Source: Lytechinus pictus
Lineage: Eukaryota > Echinodermata > Echinoidea > Temnopleuroida > Toxopneustidae
DNA length: 64,000 nucleotides
Direction of reading: 5' to 3'
Assembly (NCBI RefSeq): GCF_037042905.1
Contig: NC_087252.1
Span: 30,505,994-30,569,993 of the forward strand
The notes below the pieces were generated by a model. That model was not told the DNA's origin and did no database searches. It saw nothing but the letters and a program-made list of their open reading frames with translations. Below, piece after piece: positions 11,341-23,400 of this stretch (positions are counted from its first letter, which is position 1; each line of letters starts with the position of its first letter). A program made the position numbers and the translations under genes.

Positions 11341-13833
11341 TCAGATACAGCAAAAATGATATTTTGCTCCCATGGGGATGCCAAAAGACGATATTTCCAA
11401 ATACATGTCAAGTACGAAAGAAGGTGAGGTAACTTTAAAAAAGTTCCTGTAAAATGGGCTTTAATATGCCAGAATAATATTTTGAGGAAATATCACCTCA
11501 TTAATTTGCAGGAGATCAATAAAAATGAAAAGCTGCCTAACTAAAATACGCGTTAAATCTACTCCTAGGTCATCTGCATCACCAGTTCATGCCTTTTTTA
11601 TTCTACTTGGTTACTCGCCTCTTTATGCTATTTTCTTCTCCTCTCTTATCTTCCTTTCCCTTCTCTTAGCCCTTTCTTTTTAAATTGTGGTATACTCATG
11701 GTTTTAAAGGTATCAAGAATTCCGAAAAGGCACCTGCTCTCTGGGTTTTTACTCATTCTTCTACGTACAATTTAGTATCCCGTAATTAGTAACCATCTGG
11801 AATGATATTATTGGAAATGTTTTTTTGACTGATTTGAGTAGGTATGGGTGTCAACATTTACCAAAAAAAGTTAGGAGGAATACGGGTTGGGGAAAGTGCA
11901 TTTTTCAAGGTCAAAGGTCAATGACCTTTTAAGATATACTGTATCATGGTATCTCCCAGATAAATATTACAGGTTGGTGATCTTGGTGTCAAAATGCAGA
12001 GGTTCTGACAGGAAGATCAAATAAAATAAAATTAAGTACCTAGAATGCACATTAAACAACATTCAAGGTCAGTCAAAACCGTTCAAAGGTCAATGACCTT
12101 TTTTTTACATTATATACCATATACGGTAGAATGGTATCTCTGAGATGAAAATGCGTAGGCTGGTGATCTTGGTGTCAAAGTGCACAGATTTTTAGAAGAA
12201 GATCGAATAAAATAAAATCAAGCACCTACAATGCTCATTCACCAATTAAATTCAAGTTCAAAGCCTTTCAAAGCTCAATGACCTGTTTTTACATTATATG
12301 CCATATACGGTGTAATGGTATCTCTGAGATGAAAAGGCGCAGGTTGGTGATCTTGGTGTCAAATTGCAGAGGTTCTTACAGGAAGATCAAATGAAATAAA
12401 AAATTTTAACATTATGTATCATACTGTATAATAGTATCTCTGAGATGAAACGGCACAGGTTGGTGATCGTTGAGTCAAAATGCACAGATTCTTACAGGAA
12501 GGTCAAATAAGATCAAGTTAATCACCTAGAATGCATATTAATACATAAAGTGCAAAGTCAAAGGTCAATTACCTTTTTACATAAGCTATATATCGTATAA
12601 TGGTATCTCTGAGATAAAACGCTGAATGTTGGTAATTTTTGTGTCAAAAAGAATTGTTTGCAAGAAGATAAAAAGGCACAAAATAATCACTAAGAATAAT
12701 CCTTCACCTTTGATATACAAAGACAAAAGTCAAAAGTTAATAAATATATATATTTCCATGCATGATTCCCCCAAAAGAAAATAATTCATTATATTCACAT
12801 TTTATTTGTGAATTATAGAAAGAAAGATAGCTATTTGTAATGAAAACTTGGATGTTTAATAATTTCACTCTGAAATAAGGATACAAATGGCCATGAAAAA
12901 TATATTTAGGGGTTAGAGGTCAATCAACTATGTCAATAACGTCAGGGAATTTAAGTAAATAGAATAGGTCGATATAACGCGATTGTGGCATGTAGGTATA
13001 GTGATTCTGATGGTAAAAAGACTGACCTGCATGGAAAATGAACACAAATTTAATAGTTTAATCCTTGACCAGTGATGATGTCAAAATACAAGTTCGAGGT
13101 GAAATTGAGATCAAATAGCACTTTTTAATATATATTGCAGTAATGCATTGCCAAAAGTGTAAAAAAAATCATGTATGATATACTTTGAAATGGTGAGGTT
13201 GTCAAAAATTTAGATATGCATTTTATAAATCTAAATCAAGGTACTAAGTTCTCTGTAGCAATAGGTCACTAAACTCAAATGCTACAATCAATAATATAAA
13301 ACTATGACTTAATCTGTAAATGGAAAGGATAGGCCTAACCTTTATGGCTAGCATCATCCGAGAACATTTTCATATAGCCAGGGACAATGATGAAGAATTA
13401 AAATAAGGCAATAATTAGAGATGCAGCTTTTTTGTCATAGTAAATGAAGTTAAGTGTCTCAACTTCAGCAAAGAGTAATTAAACTCTTGAAAATCTTCTG
13501 ACATTTTCAGGACCCGCCCATTCAATAAAAGCCTAACGTTCTGTCAAGGGATATCACACGAGGATCTATATTATCACTGATATGTTGCACAGCTTGGTTC
13601 TCAAGAACTGGAAGTGGTGCTGTAGGAGTTTTGTTAGGTCGATGGATGTGTACTTGTATGTTATTATCTCCTTTTGAATTTCATTATTATATGCCTAATT
13701 TGTGCATGATAACAATCAGTTGTTCTGGACCAAATACATGATCCTTGTACAAACTGATACCTAGTAGAAATAGCATCATGGGTGACGTACGGCAGAGAGC
13801 AGATATGAAGTTTTGTCCTGCAGCATTAGCATC

Positions 13834-14049
13834 TCAAGAGATTCTGGCAGCTCGCAATGAAAGGTAATTAATAATAATACGGGAATTCATCTTTTTGAAG
13901 TTGATATACACGCCATTTACTACATGTATGACAGAAGCTGCAGCTCTAACGATGGCCTTCATTTCATCTTCATCATCATCCCTCTGCTGTTTGGAAATGC
14001 TCTCAGATGATGCTAGCTGCGACATGAGAGCTAGACCTATCATTTCCAT
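13834..14049 (-). other. Small reading frame in the core of foldback element 2
   Basis: A 71-residue frame starting MEMIGLALMS with an acidic run DDDEDE, in the single-copy core. An acidic short N terminus of this kind is seen in some Harbinger-type transposon proteins, but no catalytic motif is present. It may be a remnant or chance. Confidence 0.2.
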
Positions 14050-14988
14050 TTTCAGAAGATTAAGATAATAGTTTATGGTATTTATTATAGCATTTAGGTG
14101 AGTGGCCTATCGCTGGAGAGAAAATAAACGACAACATTGATTTAGATAGTATGATGCATTAAATGCTGCTACTTAAAATAAAATAAGTTCAAAATATATA
14201 CATGTACTTGATTTCATTCATTTTTTATTGCTTTTGGCAACGCATCGCAGTATATGAAGAAGTGTTATTTGGTTATCAACTTTTTTACTTAATTTCCACT
14301 GATATTATGGAAAGGGTTCATTGACCTCTGACCCCTAAATACATTTTCCATGACCTTCATTATTTCAGACTGAAATTATGAAACCTCCATGTTTTCATTA
14401 CAAAGTAGCCATCTTTATTTACATTATTCACAAATAAAATATGAACACAAAGGATAAATTTTTGGTTATTTTCATGTCATACAGAGTATATATACATACA
14501 TATACATTATATATCATTTCCATTTTCAGAAGATTAAGATAATAGTTTATAGTATTTATTATAGCATTTAGGTGAGTGGCCTATCGCTGGAGAGAAAATA
14601 AACGACAACATTGATTTAGATAGTATGATGCATTAAATGCTGCTACTTAAAATAAAATAAGTTCAAAATATATACATGTACTTGATTTCATTCATTTTTT
14701 ATTGCTTTTGGCAACGCATCGCAGTATATGAAGAAGTGTTATTTGGTTATCAACTTTTTTTACTTAATTTCCACTGATATTATGGAAAGGGTACATTGAC
14801 CTCTGACCCCTAAATACATTTTCCATGACCTTCATTATTTCAGACTGAAATTATGAAATCTCCATGTTTTCATTACAAAGTAGCCATCTTTATTTACATT
14901 ATTCACAAATAAAATATGAACACAAAGGATAAATTTTTGGTTATTTGCATGTCATACAGAGTATATATACATACATATACATTATATA
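14041..14988. repeat. Tandem duplication, 474-bp period, two near-identical copies
   Basis: The block starting CATTTCCATTTTCAGAAGAT at 14041 restarts at 14515. Only about five differences were seen by eye (for example TATGGTATT against TATAGTATT). The copies end in a TA-rich tract near 14500 and 14980, which may have mediated the duplication; a collapse or assembly error is the alternative. Confidence 0.8.
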
Positions 14989-15034
14989 TATACATAGATA
15001 TATATATATAATGTATATGTATGTATATACATTT

Positions 15035-15091
<57 letters not shown>
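14985..15091. repeat. (TA)n / (ATAC)n microsatellite
   Basis: Long TA-rich tract interspersed with ATACATAC, within the right arm of foldback element 2. Confidence 0.85.
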
Positions 15092-15096
<5 letters not shown>

Positions 15097-16233
15097 CCTC
15101 TTTTCTTGGATTTCAAGGGTGAAAGTTTATTCTTTATACTTATTTTGGTGTTGTTTAATCTTCTTGTACAAGTCTTTGCATTTTGGTACCAAGATCACCA
15201 ACCTGCGGTGTTTTATCTCAGAGATACCATTATTAGTATCGAATGTTAAAGAGGACATTGACCTTTGTCCTTGAATTTTATGGGTGAATGTGCATTCTCG
15301 ATGCTTAATTTCATTTTATTTAATCTTCCTGTAAGAATATGTGTGTTTTGACACCGAGAACACCAACCTGCACCGTTTTATCTTAGAGATACCAATTATA
15401 TATGGTATATAATGTATAAAAGGTTATTGACCTTTGGCCTGAAATTTTATGGGTGAATGTGCATTCTAGGTACTTAATTCTATTTTATTTGATCTTCTGG
15501 TAGGAATCTGTGCATTTTGACACCATGATCACCAACCTGTGCCTTTTCATCTCAGAGATACCATTATACAGTATGGTATATTATGTAAAAAGGTCATTGA
15601 CCTTTGAAAAGCTTTGACCTTGAATTTTATTTGTGAATGTCCATTCTAGGTACTTAAATTTATTTTATTTGATCTCCTTGTAAGAATCTGTGCATTTTAA
15701 CACCATGATCACCAGCCTGTACCTTATCATCTCAGAGATACCATTATATGGTATGGTATATAATTTTAAAAAAAGGGTCATTGACCTTTGAAAGGCTTTG
15801 ACCTTGAATTTTATCGGTGAATGTGCATTCTAGGTAATCAATTTTATTTTATTTGATATTCTGGTTAGAATTTGTGCATTTTGACACCATTATCACCAAC
15901 CCGTGCATTTCCATCTCAGAGATATAATTATAACGTATATATGAAAAGGTCAATGACCTTTGACCTTGAAAAAAAAAAACTTTCCCCAACCCGTATTCCA
16001 CCTAACTTTTTTTGGTAAATGTTGACACCCATACCTACTCAAATCGGTTGAAAAACCATTTCCAATAACTATATTCCGGATTGGCTATTTTGGGGTCTAA
16101 TTTAGGGATACTAATTTATGTACTGTACTTTACATTCATTTTTTTACTCCTACACAAACGATATGCCTCTAGCACACAATGTAATGGGCATTATGTTTTA
16201 CTTTCTCCATAAATGGGGGATTAGATTCTAATT

Positions 16234-16526
16234 CCCGGGGGGACCACTTCCATTGATGAGTGGATACCAGGCACGACCATGCGGTTTCAAAAAGCACCCT
16301 AAACAAGGGAAGCAAGGCTTTTCCAGATTATGAAAATGCATCTCTTAACAAGTATTTAGCTTGTGAAACCCTACAAGTATTGAAAACATATCCTCCTTTT
16401 CAGTATTTTAAACATCGTTTTTTACACCCGTTACATAGGCCTATACGTAACGTACTTGCCCACTTTTTCCCTTTTTACGCGTGGTCGCGCCTGGTATCCA
16501 CTCTTCAATGGAAGTGGGCCCCCCGG
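16234..16526. mobile_element. MITE with CCCGGGGGG ends, copy A
   Basis: The left end CCCGGGGGGACCACTTCCAT and right end (reverse complement) CCCGGGGGGCCCACTTCCAT are long inverted repeats that continue into GAGTGGATACCAGG and CGACCA. A shorter relative lies at about 42100-42345. Confidence 0.75.
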
Positions 16527-18949
16527 GTGGCCTCTCGAGCTCTGGGAGGAACCAAAAGTGGCTTTGGAAAGTCGTCCTAAATCGGATATATCGCTGTTAC
16601 CATAGTAGCAACCAGAATTTTGCACACGAAACGCAGATTGAATGTTTCCGTTCCAGATGCGAAACGAAAAAAAATCTCATGTCACACAATTTGCATTGCA
16701 GGACAGAGCTTTACGACTATGACGACGGGCCAAAAAGTCTCTTCCAAAATCAACTACCGTCGCAAATAAGCTTTCGCGTTCTCCAACGAAAGGTCGGGAA
16801 TGATGCAATTATGAATACCCACGAGATTCGTCCATTAGATACGAAGTCCGCGAAAATAAATTAGCGGCAAGCTAATAAAAATATGTGTTGATACAATAAA
16901 ACAATGGAGTAATAATGAAACAGAGATGTAATAATGCAAGCAATAACAATAATAAATGCAACCTTAAAAAACTATGAAATGCATATTTAAATCATGAACA
17001 TATTTTTTTATTTTTTCACAAGATATAAAGTTATAGATACCAGATAAAAATATACTATCCTTTTTTACAATAAGAAAAACAGTTACAAGCATGTAATTTT
17101 CTGTGAACTGGTGTCGATATTCTGACTAAATTCACAAACCTGTTGGATTTACGCAGTTTTAGCCACGCCATTTCCTGTGATCCACAAATCCTCTCAAATG
17201 ACTTGTTTGGTACAATAAAGGGTTGATTTTCTTTTAATTGTACATATTATCATACATTTAGGCGCGTAAGACAAGAAGATAAATGCCTTGACTCTAGCGG
17301 CTAGTTATATATATGATATGTTGGGGGAATTTGATATCAGAAGAAAGGTGTAACCACACCAATACATGTTATTTTGCGATGATGTAAATCAGAACAATTG
17401 TAAATATTTTGTCTTATTTTGTTTCCAAAGTAAAGAAATGAATTCGACTAATGATTAATATGAATTAAAGATATACATTAGTCATAAAAAGGCTTAAAAC
17501 TAGAAAAATCGAACTATATGATAACACATCCCTGCCAAAATTAAATTTGTGTGTAAAGAGCTACTAAATACTTCATTCCATGTACATAAGACCTACCTAT
17601 TAATTAATCAATCACACAAATAATTTCGTTGTACCATTTCGTACTAGCAAAGTATTTCGCCGCACTCATTTGATAAAACTTCTTAGTGATATCGATTAAA
17701 ACTGAGACATATTAGTAAATCGATGGTGTTATAATAAAAATAATACAATGGTAAACATCAACAGTTTCGTTGGTACCCCTAACATTATTGTATTAAATAT
17801 TAAGTTGCTATAATATCACCCTGGTTCGCCGAAGTATTAACATGTTAGTTCAACTGTGCAAATTCCTTGCTGAACAAGTACCAAGCTAAATAAAATCAAA
17901 TAAACGAAATTCTGTTCACAGTAACCCGAGAGCGTGATTTGAGACTAGGTACCTGTATGATTGGTTACAATTTTTTTTCTTCAAGAATATAAATTAGGCG
18001 CAAAATTGTCACGACGTTCGTTCAAAGTCATTCAGTAGTTTCAAGATGGATTAGAAGACAAAAAATAAGAATAAAGTGAGTTCACTTGACACTCATTTAA
18101 AAATTGATCACAAAGAGCCGAGAACCTTTGTACTTGTATCCTACGGCTAATTTTTGAGAAAATCCTTGTGGCGTGCAAAAGGGTACGCTCTGATCGAATC
18201 ACATCTTGCATCTTTGCGCGCACGTGCATCGCAGCCTTGGATAAAATGTTGGCCAAATTGTGTGGCTCGAACCTGGTAACATCAAGCCATCCACCTGTCT
18301 GTATGTTCTAGTTGGTTAACACCAACGTACTCATTAGCAAGGTCCATTTATTATGAGACGAACCGGAGCCCCTCCCGCCTGCAAGGCACAGTGAATGTGC
18401 ATGCAACCCAAGTGTTGCCTTCCAAGGCTCCATTCAAGCCAAAACACCCAGGTGACCTGCTATATCTGCGTATCCGTTCAACGAACATTTATATCAATTA
18501 CGATGCCCGTGCGTATCACTTGCGTTTATAAGATAACATAGCCGGGGGGGGGTATAAGAACGCGTAGCCACACAGATAGTTTTTTGTTATGTTATTGTCG
18601 GTTTGTTATTTTTATGATTCTGGGGATATGCAAATAAGCCAGTGAAAGTTTTCTACTTACCCATGGCTGTATAACGATATAGAACGTTTTCCCGTACGTG
18701 CAACGTAAGATCACACATGTGGGTATATGCTAAGTGGTGCAGGTGGTGGCTAACCATAATCTAACTTGTCTTGAGCTCTTCTTATTGCTTTGTTCAAGAT
18801 GGAAATAATTGCACAAATGCGTGCAACACAGTAGTTATCAACAAAACTACCCGCAGGATACATACACCGAGGTGTATGACGAATTTAGCACCATCCACTA
18901 AGAAGAAAAATAAAGAGAGAAAGAACAAACAAGTGGAATGCCTCTGGCC
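16527..18949. other. Intergenic stretch without a recognised gene
   Basis: AT-rich sequence. The 127-codon frame at 16481-16864 overlaps the MITE end and shows no domain. No repeats of known type were seen at 16900-18200; a GC-richer patch lies at 18160-18420. Confidence 0.4.
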
Positions 18950-19904
18950 GTCTCACCTGCATCACGCGATTCAATATAGCAGCAGTGCTGATTTTGAAAA
19001 CTACTATAACTCGCACAAGATGTTCAGTGATACTTGGTTACTCTTATTTCCACGTTTTATGAACTAGACCAATACACTTATAGAGATATGATGGCAATTC
19101 AACAAATACCCCCAACGTGGCCAAAGTTCTTTGACCTTACATGACCTTTGACCTTGATCATGTGACCTGAAACTCGCACAGGATGTTCAGTGATACTTGA
19201 TTACTATTATGTCCAAGTTTTATGAACTAGACCAACACACTTTCAAATTTATGGCTGTAATTCAACAAATACCCCAATTTGGCCAAAGTTCATTGACCCT
19301 AAATGACCTTTGACCTTGATCATGTGACCTGAAACTTGCACAGGATGTTCAGTAATACTTGATAACTATTATGTCCAAGTTTCATGAATCAGATCCATAA
19401 ACTTTCAAAGTTATGATGGTAATTCAACAGATACCCCCAATTCGGCCAAAGTTCATTGACCCTAAATGACCTTTGACCTTGGTCATGTGACGTGAAACTC
19501 ATGCAGGATGTTCAGTGATACTTGATTATCCTTATGTATAAGTTTCATGAACTAGGTTCATATATTTTCTAAGTTATGATGACATTTCAAAAACTTAACC
19601 TTAGGTTAAGATTTTGATGTTGATTCCCCCAACATGGTCTAAGTTCATTGACCCTAAATGACATTTGACCTTGGTCATGTGACATGAAACTCAGGCAGGA
19701 TGTTCAGTAATACTTGATTAACCTTATGGCCAAGTTTCATGAACTAGGTCCATATACTTTCTAAGTTATGCTGTCATTTCAAAAACTTAACCTCAGGTTA
19801 AGATTTGGTGTTGACGCCGCCGTCGCCGTCGCCGTCGCCGCCGCCGCCGCCGTCGCCGTCGGAAAAGCGGCGCCTATAGTCTCACTCTGCTATGCAGGTG
19901 AGAC
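18950..19904. mobile_element. Element of about 180-bp tandem monomers with GTCTCACCTGCAT ends
   Basis: GTCTCACCTGCAT at 18950 and its reverse complement ending at 19904 bound the element. Four to five monomers inside carry CAGGATGTTCAGTGATACTT, GGCCAAAGTTCATTGACC and TGACCTTTGACCTTGATCATGTGACC. A GCC/GTC tract precedes the right end, followed by GCGGCGCCTATAGTCTCACT. Decayed monomers of the same family fill 44440-47060. Confidence 0.7.
19815..19861. repeat. (GCC/GTC)n trinucleotide tract
   Basis: CGCCGTCGCCGTC-type tract of about 47 bp inside the right end of the GTCTCACC element. Confidence 0.9.
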
Positions 19905-20271
19905 AAAAACCGCTGGCTGTGGCTACGTGTTTATATTGTCGCAAAGGTGCGCATAAGATATCCGCCAAAACCCTCGTTGTTCATCTCGCGTGCCCTGCAA
20001 GTTTACGTTTGATTCATTAATCCTCAAATAGTCCGGGGACGACGCAGGCTGTTGTACGGCTGAGTGTGACCAAAACATTTAGACTTACGGACTGCCGAGG
20101 TGTGCTCGGTGTCGATTGCAGACTTTGATGCGCGTGCTTGCAATTGAGACGCACACAACGAGTTGTATGTGCGTGGGTCTAATCATGTTTGAAGGAGCAG
20201 AGTATTTGAAGCATGTGACCTACCGCCCATAAAAATGGAAAGGAATGACTCTATTGAACGATATGAACGGC

Positions 20272-20420
20272 CTAGTTGAAGCGGGTTATGAGAAGTGCAA
20301 CTGAAAAGACCAAGTGAACGACAGTACACGAAGCTTTCGCGCCACCTCCGGAAGGGGGGTTTTCTTCCGGCGTAGTGCCAGATTGTGGACTGGTAGACGA
20401 AGAATCCGTGGTAGAAGCGT
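20272..20420 (-). CDS. Propeller-HYR gene exon 7 (stalk, GPI-type tail, stop)
   Basis: Acceptor ATATTTCAG|AC on the minus strand. The exon encodes ASTTDSSSTSPQSGTTPEEN, then a Gly-rich linker, then SCTVVHLVFSVALLITRFN and TAG (complement of 20272-20274). The frame is set by phase 1 from exon 6. No AATAAA was found within about 350 bp downstream. Confidence 0.75.
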
Positions 20421-23400
20421 CTGAAATATAAAAAAAAAATATATGAAAATTTTGATATACAATATAAAAAAAAGGATTTACATCTTGAAAGTGTGTTCCT
20501 TTATAAGCAATTTTGCTTTATATACCACCCCACTGTCCAAGGCAAGCTATGTAATAAGTAGCATAACAGTAAAACAAAAGACGTTACAATTTAAGAGATA
20601 ATCATGACAACCAATCAGGTGGAAATATAACAGGCTCATTGCTTGTGGGGAAATAAGCAGATCTTGCATACGTTGCAGAAACGTGATAATGAATTTTAAA
20701 AAAAGATAATTGATAACTATTGGGACCTTAGGAGGTAATATGTATAGGCAGTTGTAGAATAACAGGCTAAAGATGAATGAAAGTAGTTGCAGTGAATACT
20801 GATTTCATTATAAATTATGTATAATCACGGCTATTGTCTCCATATCAGTCTAGATCTAGATTTTGTGCAATTATGCAAATTGAACTTTGTGAATTCATGA
20901 AACCCAAGCTTGAAAAAATAAATCACACTGGAGAAAGCCGACACAGATAAGAACACGTGGGACAGTGTATTTTTTTTTTATTGGAGAACAAGACTGGACA
21001 ATTTGATAAAATATTATACCCACTTTCTCGTTTCTCAATAATAATACTATACATTATCTTCCAGAACCCCTTGGCATCCATTTTTTATTCATACATTCAG
21101 ACACGTGGGTGGTCATTCGATTGGAATGTGTACGAATTTTGGCATTGTTATCATTACTGGTATTTATCTACAACGTTTAATGTCGTTGTCATCAGGGTGA
21201 CACTACAGGTGTATGACTCTTCACATAACGAAAAAGTGAACAAAAGTCTTGCTGTACTGTCAGTGGGGATCCTCAAATTAGCAAACATGCTTCAAAATGG
21301 CTGATTTTGTGGACAACCCTCCATTAGTTTTGTACACAAATCTTCAGATTTTCCCCTTTTTTTATATAGATATTTCACATCATATCCTCCTGACCTTGGT
21401 TTACTATATTTTCCCATGACATACGCTATGCTCAGAATGAGGCAATATGCAATTTTAATGGTAATAGGGAAAATCTGAAAAATTGTCTACATAACAAATG
21501 GAAATTGATTCCCTTCTTGGGTTTTGGTTTCCTTTAAGTGACAGGACAGAGAGTCACAGCTCAGATTATTCTAGCAGGGAGCAGCCTAGATCGTATCTAT
21601 AAAAAAAACAGCTCTATCGAGAGCTGTTTGATGGGTCTAGTCTCATCGGAAAATCACAACTCCGCGAAAGAGACGCCACACTGCAAAAACTCCGGTGTTG
21701 ACTTAACACCAGCCCGGAATCTATATATGTTCACACCAGAGAAGTATTGAAACAACACCAGACTGGAATCAAACCGATGCTGTTTTGATACTTATTGGTG
21801 TTGTGTAAACACCTATCTGGTGTTAGACCAAAACGAAAATGGTGTTGTTTAAAACTTCTCTAATGTGGACATATATAGATTCCAGGTTGGTGTTAGAAAT
21901 AAAACCAGTGCAGCAAACATTGCAGGAAACTTGCTGACATTGCCACTGATACTTGGAAATATGATAAAGCCGATCGCCGTCATCCTGGGAATGCTGTGAA
22001 TGTAGGTGTCCATACGGCGGAAACTACAGGAAATGCCAACTGGCAGACGAAATAGCTATCAGGAGAGTGAGGGCACCATCTTTAACATCACTTGAATTAA
22101 CGTCAGCCTCCTTTAACTTATGACTTGCCAATAAGACTGCCTATATACACTAGAAGTCTACAACCACTATAGAAAGTGTATCACCATCCTTGTCTCGAGA
22201 CGAACGGATGGCGACGACAGTCAAAGCACATACATGTATATTGTATAGATGACATTGGTATTGAAAACGCAGTTAATGATGTAACAAACTGTATCTTAAC
22301 TATCGCAGATAAAGCGAAAATAAAAGTAAAAATACCTCGGGTAAAAAGCACAAAGAAAAAGAACAGAAAGAAAATGTTTAATGCGGAATGCCTTGCTCTT
22401 CGGCGTCGCGTAAAACTATTGTGTAGACAAGTGTGTAACAATCCATTTGATAGAGGCCTCGGGCTACAATATTACACCATGAAGAAAAGGTTGAAAAGAA
22501 GATTAAAAGAAACTGTACGTAATAAGAGAAATCATATAATTGACAAGCTAGACAATCTTCAAAGTGAGAACCCTAAACTTTATTGGGATCTGATTAACGA
22601 CCTAGAAAAACTGCACACTGATAGAAAAAGTCCAGTAAATAACATACAACCAAAACGGTGGTTTGAGTATTTTAAAGAACTCATGAATCACAAACCCCTA
22701 CTTTCAAAAGATCAAAATGAAATTAAGAATCATGTAAATAACCCAAAACTGCAGGACACGTTTTCATCTCTCGATTTTAAGATCACTCCCAATGAAGTGT
22801 TACAGTGTATTCAAACTTTAAAGAGAAAGAAAGCCCCAGGTAATGATGCTATTTTGAACGAAATGTTGAGAGCTGGAAAATTTATGTTGTCACCAGTTTT
22901 GTCAAAGGTATTTAATTTAATCCTTATCAGTGGTCATTTTCCTGATAATTGGTCAGTAAGCCTCATAAAGCCTCTTTACAAAAGTGGGTCAGTTTGCGAC
23001 CCCTCAAATCATCGAGGGATATCCCTCTCAAGTTGTCTTGGAAAGGTTTTTTGCTCAGTTCTTAACCGTCGCTTGGTATCATTTCTAGAAGAATATAGTC
23101 TCAATACAGCCAATCAGATTGCTTTTAGAGCAGGTTATAGAACGTCAGACCACATGTTCGTTCTAAAAACTATTCTTGATAAATATATAAGATGTAAAAT
23201 AAATGATAACTATAATAAATTATACGTATGCTTTGTAGACTTAAGAAAGGCTTTTGACAACGTTTGGAGGGATGGTCTCTGGTACAAACTACTAGAACAT
23301 GGAATTGGTGGAAATTTCTTAAGAGTCATCCGTGACATGTATTCAAAATGTAATGTATCGATCAAATTAGACGAAGGTGTTACCCCATATTTTCATACTA

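Larger units (their letters stand above)
10283..11764. other. Intergenic stretch with small repeat fragments
   Basis: It contains a (TA)n tract near 10420-10446, a SINE 3' part (11125-11185) and a solitary monomer of foldback element 1 (11205-11340). No gene was recognised in the rest. Confidence 0.45.
11765..16115. mobile_element. Giant foldback element 2 (about 4.35 kb palindrome)
   Basis: The outer arms match in inverted order: left 11775-11900 (including TTGAGTAGGTATGGGTGTCA and CGGGTTGGGGAAAG) and right about 15970-16110. Next inward are about 180-200-bp monomers with CTCTGAGATGAAA and AGGTTGGTGATCTTGGTGTC (left, 11900-12700), mirrored at 15160-15960. A further inner mirrored part includes GAAAACTTGGATGTTTAAT (12841) against CCTCCATGTTTTCATTAC (14384). 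A single-copy core lies at about 13200-14030. The exact termini and target site were not resolved. Confidence 0.75.

Noticed and set aside
16481..16864. 127-codon plus-strand frame after the MITE
   Set aside because: Begins inside the MITE end and shows no domain, conserved motif or splice partner.
22181..22441. Minus-strand 86-codon frame
   Set aside because: Antisense shadow of the LINE reverse-transcriptase frame; the same holds for 23393-23836 and 24582-24848.
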